Assembly (NCBI GenBank): GCA_019636275.1
Contig: JAHBXY010000032.1
Coordinates: forward strand, 1-64,000
Direction of reading: 5' to 3'
DNA length: 64,000 bases
DNA from: Planctomycetota bacterium
Lineage (GTDB): Bacteria > Planctomycetota > J058
The position numbers were made by a program, and so were the translations under genes. The notes under the pieces are model-generated. The model did not search any database. It had not been told where the DNA came from and was given only the letters and a program-made list of their open reading frames with translations. This document shows positions 10,483 to 20,300 of the stretch, in pieces; within the stretch, counting starts at the first letter, position 1; each line of letters starts with the position of its first letter.

Positions 10483-11877
10483 ATGGTCCGTGACGAAGGT
10501 CTCCGCCTGATCGAGGGGCCGACGGCGCGGCCGCGCCAGACGCCGAGCGAGCTCCGAGCGCTCGGCGCGCCGCGCACCCCCGACCTGTTCGACCACGCCC
10601 TCTCGGGCGCGATCGTCCTCGGCCTCCTCGGCCTCGTCGGCGCCGCCTGCGCCGGCCTCGGCCTCCACGCCACGATCGGCGCGGCGGCCGCCGCCGCGAC
10701 CTCGTCGGCGCTCGGCCTCACGCTGCTCGGGTTCGGCCTCCTGGTCGCGCTGCGCCTCGTGATCCAGACCGGCCTGTGGTTCCGCTACCGCCCGTTCGAC
10801 AGCGCGACCTTCGACGACGCCCCGGCGCTGACGATCATCATCCCGGCCTACAACGAGGGGCCCATGGTGGCCCGCTCGATCGAGTCGGTCCTCTCGGCCG
10901 CCTACCCGCGCGACCGCCTCGAGGTGTTCGTCGTCGACGACGGCAGCAAGGACGACACCTGGACGCACATCCAGCGCGCGGCCGCGCGCTTCCCCGGCCT
11001 GGTGACGACGGTGCGCTTCGAGAAGAACCGCGGCAAGCGCGCGGCGCTCGAGGAGGGCTTCCGCCGCGCCAAGGGCGAGGTGCTGGTCACGATCGACTCC
11101 GACAGCGTGATCGAGCGCCAGACGCTGCTCGCCGCCGCCGGCCCCTTCCGCGACCCGCGCGTGGGCGCGGTCGCCGGCCGCGTCGCCGTCCACAACCGCT
11201 CCGAGGGCCCGATCCCGCAGATGCTCCACGTGGCCTTCACGCTCTCGTTCGACTTCCACCGCGCGACGCAGTCGCAGTACGGCACCGTCTACTGCTGCCC
11301 GGGCGCCCTGACGGCCCTGCGCGCCTCGGCCGTGCGCGCGGCGCTCGACGCCTGGAGCAAGCAGAGCTTCCTCGGCGTGCCCTGCCCGGCGGGCGAGGAC
11401 CGCGCCATGACGAACTACGTCCTCGCGCAGGGCCTCGACACCGTCTACCAGCGCTCGGCGGTCGTCCACACCGTCGTGCCGACGACCTACTCGAAGCTGT
11501 GCAAGATGTACCTGCGCTGGGACCGCAGCTACATCCGCGAGGAGCTGCGCCTGGCCTGGATCCTGTGGCGCCGCCCGCCGGTGGCGCTGGCCCTGACGCT
11601 CTTCGACGCCGTCCTGCGCAACCTGAGCTACCCGCTGCGCTACCTGACCGTGTTCCTCGTCGTGGCGGCGGCGGTCGTCGAGCCGCTGGTGCTGCTCACG
11701 TTCGCCGGGGCGATCACGCTCGGGGCGCTGTTCCGTATGCTCTACTTCCTCCGCTGCGAGCGCTCGTCGAGCTTCGTGTGGGGCGTGGCCTACGCCTTCT
11801 ACTACCTGTTCGGGCTGACCTGGATCTTCCCCTACGCGCTGGTGACGGTGCGCGCGCGGGGCTGGCTCACACGCTGA
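10483..11877 (+). CDS. Processive family 2 glycosyltransferase (hyaluronan/NodC-like)
   Basis: A 464-residue membrane glycosyltransferase that likely polymerises and extrudes a surface polysaccharide. Two N-terminal hydrophobic segments (about 35-90) precede the GT-A domain. This carries TIIIPAYNEG, the nucleotide-binding EVFVVDDGSKDD, the DxD-like VTIDSDS, an acceptor region GEDRAMTNYVL, and KMYLRWDRSYIREE, which corresponds to the (Q)xxRW product-binding motif of hyaluronan and chitin synthases. C-terminal hydrophobic segments (about 360-455) complete the translocation channel. The ATG at 10483 is preceded by GGGGAGAGG. It may supply polymer to the export operon at 39-48 kb, but they are not adjacent. 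Confidence 0.88.
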   Translation: MVRDEGLRLIEGPTARPRQTPSELRALGAPRTPDLFDHALSGAIVLGLLGLVGAACAGLGLHATIGAAAAAATSSALGLTLLGFGLLVALRLVIQTGLWFRYRPFDSATFDDAPALTIIIPAYNEGPMVARSIESVLSAAYPRDRLEVFVVDDGSKDDTWTHIQRAAARFPGLVTTVRFEKNRGKRAALEEGFRRAKGEVLVTIDSDSVIERQTLLAAAGPFRDPRVGAVAGRVAVHNRSEGPIPQMLHVAFTLSFDFHRATQSQYGTVYCCPGALTALRASAVRAALDAWSKQSFLGVPCPAGEDRAMTNYVLAQGLDTVYQRSAVVHTVVPTTYSKLCKMYLRWDRSYIREELRLAWILWRRPPVALALTLFDAVLRNLSYPLRYLTVFLVVAAAVVEPLVLLTFAGAITLGALFRMLYFLRCERSSSFVWGVAYAFYYLFGLTWIFPYALVTVRARGWLTR

Positions 11878-12037
11878 GGTGTGCTCGACGGCTACGGGCG
11901 ACGATGCTGGCCGCGGCGGCGGCGCGCGCGGGCTCGAAGTAGGTCGCTACGTCGTCGCCCGCGCGCCTCGCCGCCGCGGCTCAGCCTCGTCGCCCTCGCC
12001 TCTCGTGCTGCTTCGATCGAAGGCTGGTCACCAGCGC
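11878..12037 (+). repeat. Stop-codon-abutting dispersed intergenic repeat, copy C
   Basis: Directly after the TGA of the glycosyltransferase gene the plus strand reads GTGTGCTCGACGGCTACGGG. A long GC-alternating hairpin follows (GCGCGCGCGGGC ... GCCCGCGCGCC around a loop of about 25 nt) and then CTCAGCCTCGTCGCC, ending GGCTGGTCACCAG. It aligns almost base for base with copy E near 58291-58447. It fills most of the convergent gap before the zinc-ribbon gene. Confidence 0.8.
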
Positions 12038-12057
12038 ATCGAGCAGGACGACTCGGT

Positions 12058-12462
12058 TCAGCGCCGCCGCAGGCCGCAGCGCGTGCAGGCGCGCGCGGCG
12101 CGCGGCAGGGCGGCGCGGCAGCCGGCCAGCAGGGCACGCCGGCCTCGTCGCCGGCGCGCGCCCCACACGAGGTGCAGTGGGCCAGCGCGGCCGACGAGGG
12201 CGCGCCGCACGTCGCATCACGGCGCACGCACGCGCCGCCGCAGGCGGGCAGTGCTGGGCCGACGTCGGCACTCACGCGCGCACGGCGCCGGGCAGGGGCC
12301 GTGGCCGCGGTGATCGGCGGCGCGCCGGCCGCGCTGCACCAGGTGCTGCCGGTGGCGCCGCAGGCGCTGGCCACGGCGGCGTGCGCGGCGGCGAGCGCCT
12401 CGCGCGCCCGGGGCGCTCGGCGCGGCGGTCTTCCTCGAGGGCCGGCAGCGCCGCGGCCTCAT
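12058..12462 (-). pseudogene. Cys-rich zinc-ribbon protein, reading frame interrupted
   Basis: The ATG at 12462 overlaps the stop of the upstream gene as ATGA, so this is the last member of the four-gene operon. Coding character passes through more than one frame. The recognisable pieces are CGGAC and CTSCG Cys pairs, a CW(x)C knuckle, and a final CTRCGLRRR before TGA at 12058-12060, giving at least four zinc-knuckle pairs. Single-base indels are needed near 12,370-12,450 and near 12,130 to join them. Either the gene is decaying or the sequence has indel errors. The role is unknown; the family style is a double zinc ribbon. Confidence 0.5.
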
Positions 12463-13139
12463 CTGCTCGCCAGGGCGTGCAGGGCCTCGAGGCCGGCGCC
12501 GAGGGCGGCCGCGTCGGCCGGGAGGCGGTCGGTGGCGCCGCGGCCCGGGCGGTCGGCCAGGCGCTCGATCAGGAGGCGAAGAGGGCGGGGTCGGCCGTCG
12601 GCCTGCTCCGCCGCGTCGAGGGCGCCGCCGGCGAGGACCTTGGCCCGCAGGGCGGCCAGGCGCTCGGCCAGCGCCCCGACGGCGAGGTCGCGCGCGGGTC
12701 GTCGTCGCCCGCCAGGCGCAGGAGCTCCTCGCGCGGGCGGCGCGGGTCGATCGCGCGGTAGGCCGCCTGGAGCAGCGGGGCCACGACGAGGCGCGCCTCG
12801 CCCGCCGCGCGCTCGACCTCGCGCAGGAGCGGGAGGTCGGCCGGGACGGCCCGGGCGGCCAGCCGCTCGGCGCGCTCGAGCAGGGCGCCGAGCGCCCGCG
12901 TCCTCGCGCTCGAGGGCGTCCACGGCGTCCGATCGCCAGGAGCAGGGCGCCGCGCGGCGGGCGGCCGCCTCCGCCTCGGCGCTGCCCGGCGCGCCCGCCC
13001 AGGCCGGCGACGGCCCGGCGGGCCGCCGCGCCGTCGCCCGCGGCGAGCGCGCGCAGCGCCTCCGCCCGGGGTCGCTCGCCGCGGCGCCGCCGGCGAGCAG
13101 GAGGACCAGGACGAAGACCGCCGGCGCGCAGCGCCTCAC
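12459..13139 (-). pseudogene. Exported alpha-helical protein, multiply frameshifted
   Basis: It starts at a GTG overlapping the WD40 stop (GTGA) and opens with a good signal peptide (RRCAPAVFVLVLLLAGGAAAS). After that the coding signal moves through all three frames. One frame reads AEALRALAAGDGAAARRAV; another reads LGALLERAERLAARAVPADL and APLLQAAYRAIDPRRPREEL; the last reads DLAVGALAERLAALRAKVLAG to the stop. At least three indels are needed, near 13,060, 12,900 and 12,690. The helical, Leu/Ala-rich sequence resembles a HEAT- or TPR-type helical repeat protein. No function can be assigned. Confidence 0.5.
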
Positions 13140-14118
13140 GGGGCGAGCTCGAAGCGCAGGAGCGCGGCCACGCGGCCGGCGGCCCCGTCGAGGCCGCGGC
13201 GCGCGTCGCCGGCGACCAGGAAGCGCCGGCCGTCGGGCGCGAACGCCACGTCGTGGGTCGCGGCCAGGAAGCCGCCGAGGTCCAGGCGCTCGACGACGTG
13301 GCCGCCGGCGACGTCCCAGACGACGAGCTTGCCGTCGCGCCGCGCCCCGAGCGCCACGCGCCCGCGCGGGTCGAGGGCGACGGCGTCGACGTCGGTCCCG
13401 GGCAGGCGGCGCAGGAGCGCGCCGCTGGCCGCGTCCCACAGGCGCGCGCCGTCGACGGCGGCCGCGAGCACCTGCTGCCCGTCGGCCGAGACGACGACGC
13501 CGCGCAGGACGCCGGGCTCGCCCAGGCGGAACAGGCGCGTGCCCGTCTGCGGGTAGACCACGGCGCACGTCCCGTCGGCGTCGATCGCCGCCGCCACGCG
13601 CGCGTCGCGCGCCAGGGCCGCCGCGCGCGGGGCCAGGCCGTCGCAGCGGCTCGACCACAGGCGCTCCCCGCGCTCGGCCGACGACCCGGCCAGGCCGCCC
13701 GTCGCGTCGAGCGTGACGAGCGTGCGGCCGTCGGCCCCGAACGCCGCCGCGAGCGCGCGCCCCACCTCGACGACGACCTCGGCCGGCGCCGCCCCCCCGT
13801 CGTCGGCCGGCGCGTCGTCGACCGGCAGTCGGATCACGTGCGCCTGCCCGCCGACCGCCCACGCCGCCCGGGCGCTCGACAGCGCCGGCGCGTCCGCGGC
13901 GCCCGCGCGCCCGTCGCCGACCGGACGGCCTGCCCGGTCGTCGTCCCACAGGGCCGCGCCGGCGCCGCCCGTGACCAGGACCCAGCGCCCGTCGGACAGC
14001 GCCAGCCGCCGCGCCGCGCCGGCCGGCCCCGCCTGGCGCAGGCCGCGCAGGCGCAGGGGGCGGCCACGAGGAACGCCCGGCAGGCGTCGGGAAAGGGGCT
14101 CGCCGCGGCCTCGCTCAC
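13136..14118 (-). CDS. WD40-repeat protein (one frameshift near its N-terminus)
   Basis: The protein contains several WD40-like blades, for example FGADGRTLVTLDATGG, VVVSADGQQVLAAAVDGARL, VALDPRGRVALGARRDGKLV with VWD, and VAFAPDGRRFLVAGD. Such beta-propellers act as protein-interaction platforms. The GTG start at 14118 overlaps the TGA of the upstream YkgJ-type gene (GTGA) and follows GGGAGGGCGAGC. About 20 codons in, the frame changes near a G5 run at 14,055-14,060, after which the frame is continuous to 13136. The next gene starts by another GTGA overlap, so tight operon coupling is evident. Confidence 0.65.
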
Positions 14119-15578
14119 GCTCGCCCTCCCGCGGCCGGCGCCGCCTCGGCCAGGCCCACGCCGCCCAGCAGCACGAGCGTGGCGTCGTCCTCGGCCGCGC
14201 GCAGGGTGGCCAGGGCCCGCGGCCCGCGCAGGGCGCACGAGCGCCGGCTGGATGGCGTCGAGGTCGTCGAGGTCGGCCGCGCGTCGCCGCGGCTGGCCGC
14301 GCGGGCGCCCGCCGCCGCCGCGACCAGGGGCGGTCTCGGCGAGGGCCCCGGCCGCCGCCGGCGCCAGGGGCGCCGCTCGCCTCGAGGGGCCAGCCCGTGC
14401 AGGCGCTGGCGCAGGCCGACGCGCAGGGCCTCGTCGAGCGGCCCGTCGTCGCCCACGAGTGGCGCGGCGCCGGGCGGCAGGTCGGCCACCGGCGCCAGGC
14501 GCTCGAGGAGCCGCGCCAGCGCGGCCGTCGTCTCGGCGACCGGCGGCACGCCGTCAGGGCCGGCCGCGAGGACGTCGAGCGGCGTGGCCCACAGGCGCTC
14601 GACGACGCGCTCGCCGAGGCCCGGCCCGAGCGGCTCGCCCAGGACGAGCGCCTCGAAGCTCGCCAGGGCCCCGAGCGCGGCCGCCGCGCCCGCGCGCCAG
14701 GGCCCCGGGGCGGCGTCCATGACCTCGAGGGCGCGCGAGGTGGCCAGGCGCACGAGCGCCGCCGGCGCCACGACGCCCGAGCCCAGGCGCACGCCGTCGC
14801 CCGCCGCGCGCGGCGCGCGCCGCGCCGCCTCGCCGAGGACCGGCCGCAGCCCGGCGAAGCGCGCGTAGACCGGCTCGCCCGCGGCCGCGCTGGCGCTGAA
14901 CGTGGCGCAGCCGAGGCCGTCGCTGACGACCACCCCGTCGGTCGTGCGCTGCACCTCGAACGGGAACAGGCGGCAGCCGAGCGGCCGGGCCTCGGGGCCC
15001 AGCTCCAGGTGCACGCGGCAGCGCCCGGCATCGTCGAGGAACACGCACGCGCCGCCCTCGCGCCGGGCGAGCACCCAGTGCGCGCGGCCGAGCGGGTCCG
15101 CCGGGTCGTCGGCGCGGGCGAACAGCGGGGCGCCGCGCAGGGCCGGGTCGGCCTGGACGAAGGCCGCCCCGGCCAGGCGGTCCATCTCCTCGCGGGTCAG
15201 CGGGCCGAAGTCGACCGTCCGGCAGCAGGCCCCGCAGGCGCCGCACTCGAAGCGCGTGCCGGCCGCCAGCCGGAACGGCCCGTCGGCCTCGTCGGCCGCC
15301 CGCGCCTCGACCCGCCGGCGGCGGCCCTCCTCGTCGGTCCCGAGCAGGCACCCGGAGAGGGCGAGCGAGCGCAGGGCCAGCCCGCCGACGTCTTCGGGGG
15401 CGCCGCTGACCTTCAGGGCCTCGTCCGCGTCGAGGTGCCCGTCGAGCAGGGCGAGCAGCGGGGCCGCCGCCGCGGGCAGGTCGAGCGAGAGCCCGGCCGG
15501 CGGGTCGACGACGCGCGCGCCCCCGTCCGGCTGCGGGACGACGCGCAGGCCCGGGCGCAGGAGGGGGCGAAACGACAT
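14115..15578 (-). CDS. YkgJ-type cysteine-cluster protein (C-terminal part frameshifted)
   Basis: Residues about 85-190 carry the Cys signature of the YkgJ / zinc- or iron-chelating family: CGACGACCRTVDFG, then CVFLDDAGRCRVH and GCRLFPFE. The start at 15578 (SFRPLLRPGLRV) fits a short N-terminal domain; an upstream in-frame ATG at 15620 would run into the promoter of the divergent ABC-F gene. From about 14,390 to 14,240 the coding signal leaves and rejoins the frame (alternative frame reads APLAPAAAGALAETAP and DLDDLDAIQPALV), implying two or more indels. The C-terminal LRAAEDDATLVLLGGVGLAE is back in frame. The family's biochemical role is not firmly known. Confidence 0.7.
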   Translation of the reverse strand: MSFRPLLRPGLRVVPQPDGGARVVDPPAGLSLDLPAAAAPLLALLDGHLDADEALKVSGAPEDVGGLALRSLALSGCLLGTDEEGRRRRVEARAADEADGPFRLAAGTRFECGACGACCRTVDFGPLTREEMDRLAGAAFVQADPALRGAPLFARADDPADPLGRAHWVLARREGGACVFLDDAGRCRVHLELGPEARPLGCRLFPFEVQRTTDGVVVSDGLGCATFSASAAAGEPVYARFAGLRPVLGEAARRAPRAAGDGVRLGSGVVAPAALVRLATSRALEVMDAAPGPWRAGAAAALGALASFEALVLGEPLGPGLGERVVERLWATPLDVLAAGPDGVPPVAETTAALARLLERLAPVADLPPGAAPLVGDDGPLDEALRVGLRQRLHGLAPRGERRPWRRRRPGPSPRPPLVAAAAGARAASRGDARPTSTTSTPSSRRSCALRGPRALATLRAAEDDATLVLLGGVGLAEAAPAAGGRA

Positions 15579-15637
15579 GGCCAGCTCCGCCCCGCCGTGG
15601 GGCGCGGCGGAATGTACCACACCGTAGAATCCCCCCC

Positions 15638-17269
15638 ATGCTCTCCGTCGAGAACCTCACCGTCCGCTTCGCCGAGCGCCCGTTGCTCGACGGCATCACC
15701 TTCCGCGTCAGCGAGGGCCAGCGCGTGGCCGTGGCCGGCCGCAACGGCCAGGGCAAGTCGACGCTCTTCCGCGTGCTCATGGGCGAGCAGGCGCCCGAGA
15801 AGGGCAAGGTCGAGCTCGACCGCGGGCGCACGCAGGGCTACCTGCCCCAGGACATCGCGCCGCCCGACACCGACCGCACGGTGATCGAGGAGGTGCTCGA
15901 GGCCGTGAGCGAGGTCAAGGCGCTCGAGGCCGAGGTCGAGCGCCTCACCTGCGCCCTGGCCGAGGACCCCGAGAGCGCGAAGGTCCTGGCCGAGTACGGG
16001 CGGGCGCAGGCGCGCTTCGAGGCGCTCGGCGGCTACGAGGTCGACGCGCGCGCGCGGACGATCCTCGACGGCCTGGGCTTCTCGCAGGCGCGCATGGACG
16101 GCCCCATGCGGCAGCTCTCCGGCGGCTGGCTCATGCGCGTGCAGCTCGCGCGCCTGCTGCTCAAGCGGCCCGACCTGCTGATCCTCGACGAGCCGACGAA
16201 CCACCTCGACATCGAGGCGCGCGAGTGGCTGCTCGAGTACCTCAAGGGCTTCGAGGGGGCCGTGCTGCTCACCAGCCACGACCGCTACTTCCTCGACGCG
16301 CTCGTCGACCGGATCCTCGAGCTCGAGCTGGGCCGGCTCGAGGTCTACCACGGCAACTACACCTACTTCGAGGGCGAGAAGGTCGTCCGGCGCGAGCGGC
16401 TCAAGTCGTCCTACGAGCGCCAGCAGAAGGAGCTCAAGGCGCACGAGGAGTTCATCGCCAAGAACCGCGCCAACGCGGCCACGGCGCGCATGGCCCAGAG
16501 CCGGGTCAAGGTCGTCGAGAAGATGGAGATGATCGAGCTCCCGCCCGAGCCGCCCGCCAACGTGCGCCTGCGCTTCCCCGAGCCCGGCAAGAGCGGGCAG
16601 GTCGTGTTCCGCCTCGAGCACGTCGCCAAGCGCTACGGCGACCTGACCGTGTTCTCGGACGTGAGCCTCGACCTGCAGGCCGGCACGCGCCTGGCCGTCA
16701 CCGGCGTCAACGGCGCCGGCAAGACGACGCTCCTCAGGCTGCTCGCCGGCCGCGACGAGCCGAGCGAGGGCACGCTCACGCTCGGCCACGGCGTCAAGCT
16801 GCAGTACTTCTCGCAGTACACCGACGACGTGGACCCCGCCGACGGGCGCACGCTCCTCGAGCTGGTGCAGGCCGCGGCGCCGCCGCAGCCGCCCGTGCCC
16901 CTGCGCACGCTGCTGGGCTGCTTCCTCTTCTCGGGCAACGACGTGTTCAAGACCGTGCGCGTGCTCTCCGGCGGCGAGCGCGCCCGCCTGAAGATCGCGC
17001 GCATGATCCTGCAGCCGGGCAACGTGCTCGTCATGGACGAGCCGACCAACCACCTGGACATCCACAGCCAGGAGGTGCTCCTGCGCGCCCTGCAGGGGTT
17101 CGGCGGCACGGTGATCTTCGTCTCGCACGACCGCCAGTTCGTGCGCGAGCTGGCCACGGCCGTCCTGCACATCGAGGGCGGCCGCGTCACCTACTACCCG
17201 TGCGACTACGAGCAGTACCGCTGGCGGCGCGCGCAGGACGCCAAGGGCGGCAAGGTGGCGGCCCGGTAG
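15638..17269 (+). CDS. ABC-F family ATPase
   Basis: A soluble protein of 543 residues with two ABC nucleotide-binding domains and no membrane segments. Domain 1 has GRNGQGKST (about 38), the signature LSGGW and the Walker B DEPTNHLD (about 185). An interdomain linker with basic helices (KSSYERQQKELKAHEEFIAK) follows. Domain 2 has GVNGAGKTT (about 365), LSGGERARLKIARM and MDEPTNHLD. ABC-F proteins act on ribosomes as translation factors or antibiotic-protection proteins, or in DNA metabolism (Uup). The subgroup cannot be assigned with confidence. The gene is divergent from the YkgJ-type gene, with only 59 bp between starts and no clear Shine-Dalgarno sequence. Confidence 0.93.
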   Translation: MLSVENLTVRFAERPLLDGITFRVSEGQRVAVAGRNGQGKSTLFRVLMGEQAPEKGKVELDRGRTQGYLPQDIAPPDTDRTVIEEVLEAVSEVKALEAEVERLTCALAEDPESAKVLAEYGRAQARFEALGGYEVDARARTILDGLGFSQARMDGPMRQLSGGWLMRVQLARLLLKRPDLLILDEPTNHLDIEAREWLLEYLKGFEGAVLLTSHDRYFLDALVDRILELELGRLEVYHGNYTYFEGEKVVRRERLKSSYERQQKELKAHEEFIAKNRANAATARMAQSRVKVVEKMEMIELPPEPPANVRLRFPEPGKSGQVVFRLEHVAKRYGDLTVFSDVSLDLQAGTRLAVTGVNGAGKTTLLRLLAGRDEPSEGTLTLGHGVKLQYFSQYTDDVDPADGRTLLELVQAAAPPQPPVPLRTLLGCFLFSGNDVFKTVRVLSGGERARLKIARMILQPGNVLVMDEPTNHLDIHSQEVLLRALQGFGGTVIFVSHDRQFVRELATAVLHIEGGRVTYYPCDYEQYRWRRAQDAKGGKVAAR

Positions 17270-17292
17270 CTCGACTCCTCAGCGCGCGTCGA

Positions 17293-17362
17293 TCGACCTA
17301 CCTCGAGCCCGCGCGCGCGCTGCCGCGGCCAGCATCGTCGCCCGCAGCCGTCGATCACACCA
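17293..17362 (-). repeat. Stop-codon-abutting dispersed intergenic repeat, copy D, with 15-bp direct repeats
   Basis: A short (70 bp) copy. On the minus strand, a few bases after the TGA of the endonuclease-domain gene, it reads TGATCGACGGCTGCGGGCGA and continues through GATGCTGGCCGCGGCAGCGC to the GC-alternating tract. It is bracketed by an exact 15-bp direct repeat, CTCAGCGCGCGTCGA, at 17278-17292 and 17363-17377. The second copy is the last codons and stop of the gene. This looks like an insertion with target-site duplication. Confidence 0.75.
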
Positions 17363-17363
17363 C

Positions 17364-20300
17364 TCAGCGCGCGTCGACGGTCACGAACCCGCCCCGGGCG
17401 CCCAGCGTCACGCGCGCCGGCCCGACGGCGCTCGGCAGCGGCAAGGGCCACCCCGACGCGCGGGCCACGAGGACCTCGAGCGCCTGCGGCAGGGCGAGCT
17501 CGAGCAGCGCCTCGACGCCGGCCTGGCGCAGGGCCGGGAGCGGGGCGTCGAACACGTCGACGCGCAGCGTCGGCCGGTCGGCGAGGCGCAGGGTCAGCCG
17601 ACCCGCGTCGTCGACGTCGGCCGCGCAGGCGAGCAGGGCCTGGACGCTCGCCTGCACGACCAGCCGCCGCGGCTGCCCGGGCGGGGCCGCGTGCACGCGC
17701 ACGACCAGGTCGCCCAGGCCGAGCTCCAGCGCGCCGCCGTCGCGCGGGCGGAAGACCGGCGGCGCCAGCGGCGTGACCTCCAGCTCGAGCGGGGTCCGCG
17801 GGTCGAGCCCGGCGACGGCCTCGGGCAGGATGCCGGCCAGGAACCCGGCGTCGATCCGCGCCGCCCACGCGGGCAGGCCCAGGCGCGGCGCGTCGGCCGG
17901 GCCGGCCGTCAGGTGCAGGGCGCCGGCCCGCCACGCGGCGTGCCCGAGGCGGTTCAGCAGGTCGTCGTCGACCGCGACCGCGACGCCGCCGCCGGCGAGG
18001 TGGGGCGCGGGGCCGGGCGTGGCGAGCGAGCCCACGTGCGTGCCGAGGTCGACCCGCGCCGGGCCGGCCGGCGCGACGTCGGCCGAGAGCACGACCGACG
18101 CGCCCGCGAGGTCGAACGCCACCCGCCGCGGGGCGAGCGACAGCGTGAACGGCTGGCCGAGCGCGGTCGTCGCCCGCGGGGCCAGGGCGCCCGCCAGGGC
18201 CCGGTCGATCGCCGGGGGCACGAGGTCCTGCACGCGGCGGGCGAGGAGCGCGGCCAGGTGCCCCTCGACGGCGCGCGCCACGTGCGGGCGCGCGAACGCG
18301 GGCAGGATGCTCGCCTCGACCTCGAGGCCGTCGAGCGTCACGCGCACGTCCTCGAGGCGCGTCACCACGCGGCCGTCGACCACCGTCGCGCGCGCCAGGC
18401 CCTCCACCCGCGCGTGGCGGGCGGCGAGGCGCGTCGTCGTGGCGATCGGCGCCTGCGGGCGCCAGCCCCACACCGCCGGGCGGCCTTCGAGGTGCAGGGT
18501 CGCCGAGACGCGCGGGTAGCCCACCCGCACGCGCAGCCCGCCCGCCGCCGGCTCGAGGTCGACCGTGGGCGCGTCGCTGCCGGCGTCGCGGGCCTCGACG
18601 CGCACGTCGAGCGCCAGCGGCCCCTTCTTCAGCGGGGCGTCGAGGAGCGGGTTCCTGGCGCGCAGGGCGGGGCCGAGGTCCACCGTGCCCAGGCGCGCCG
18701 CCGCCTCGCGGCTGGCCAGGGCGAAGGCCGGCCGCTCGAGCCGCACGGCCAGCGCGTCCTCGACCGCGCCCGCCGGCCGGGCCTGGCCGGCGAGCACCGA
18801 GCGCCAGCCGCGGGCCACGTTGCCCGCGCCGTCGGCGGCCGAGACCTCGAGGAGGTTCAGCCCGGGGGTCACGGCGAGGCGGCGCGCGAAGCGGCCGTCG
18901 GGCCCGACCGCGACCTCGGCGTCGCCGACCTTCAGCCAGGCGACCCCGCTCGGGTCGCTCACGCGCCCGGCGACCTCGACCTCTCCCACGGCCACGAGCG
19001 CGCCGCGCGCGGGGGTCGTGACCTCGACGCGCGGCGGGTCGACGTCGTGGGCGGCCGCCGGCGGCGGGCCAGGCCGCGGGCGCACGAGCGGCGCGCCGGG
19101 CGCGCGCAGGCGCACCTTCACGGCCAGGGCGCCGTGATCGGCGCCGCGCGGGAAGAACACCGCCCGGTAGCGCACCTCGAGCCCCGACCCGTGCAGGACG
19201 TTGTCGATCAGCCGCCGCGGCAGGAGGTGCACGCGCGGGTCGGCGCTGGCCGGGCTCGGGAACGACCAGGCCTCGTCGTCGCCCTCGAACGCGTCGAGGA
19301 GCCCCTGCGCCAGGTGGTCGAACGCCAGGGCCGTCGTGCGCGAGGGCGCCCCGTCGCCCGGCGCGGCGTCGTCGACGCGCAGGGGCGGGAACATGGCCCG
19401 CGGGCGGCGCGCGATGTTCGTGTCGCCGACGAGCAGCAGCCGCGCGTGCTCGACGCGCGCCAGGTCCTCGCGCAGCCGCGTCACCTGGTGGTAGAGCGGG
19501 CAGGGCCGGTGGAGCTGGTGGTCCTGCAGGCCGTCGACGAGGAAGCCGCCGCGGACGGCCGTCGGCGCGACCTCGAGCCAGGGCATGGCCAGGTGCAGGG
19601 GGAACACGGCGCAGCGCTGCCCGCCGAGCGCGAGGTCGACGCGCACGCTGGCGCGCGTGTGGTAGTCGCTCTTCTTCGTCCACTCGCCGCGGTAGGCCCG
19701 CTCGGCCGCGAGGTCGAGCCCGGGGGGCGTCCAGTCGAGCCAGCGCGTCGTGACCGTCGCCAGCGCCGCGCCGGGCGCCGGCGCGTCGGGCAGCCGCCAG
19801 GGGCGCGCGTCGAACCCGCCGTCGGGGCGCGCCACGCGCTCCTCGCCCGCGACGTGCGCCAGCGCGTAGCGCGAGTAGAGGGCGTGGTTGTTGTCGCGCG
19901 GGAACTCGTGGATCCCCGGGACCCACAGGCGGCCGGCGTAGAGCCCGTCGAGGACGGCCTGCGTGGCCGGGCCGAGCGTCGCGCGCGCGTCGCTCGCCTC
20001 GGTCACCTCGGCCAGGCACAGGAGGTCGGGGCGCAGGCGCGCGGCGATCGCGCGCACGTTGGCGTCGAGCGCGTCGAGGTCGCGCCCGGGGCCGAGCGGC
20101 ACGCGGGGCCCCTCGGCCCGGTGCTCGCCCTTGCCCAGGTTCCAGTAGACGAGGGTCAGCTCGTCGGGCCGCGGCTGCGCCAGGGCGGCGAGCAGCTCCT
20201 CCTCCGTCGCGCCGACGCCCGGGACCAGGCTCAGCCCGGCCGGCAGTCGTCGGAGGCCGGCCGCCGCGAGGCCCCGCCGCCGCGCCGGCCCCCGCGCGGC

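Noticed and set aside
11879..13716. Plus-strand Arg/Ala-rich ORFs across 11.9-14.7 kb
   Set aside because: Composition is that of antisense frames; recognisable domains, signal peptide and coupled start/stop overlaps lie on the minus strand.
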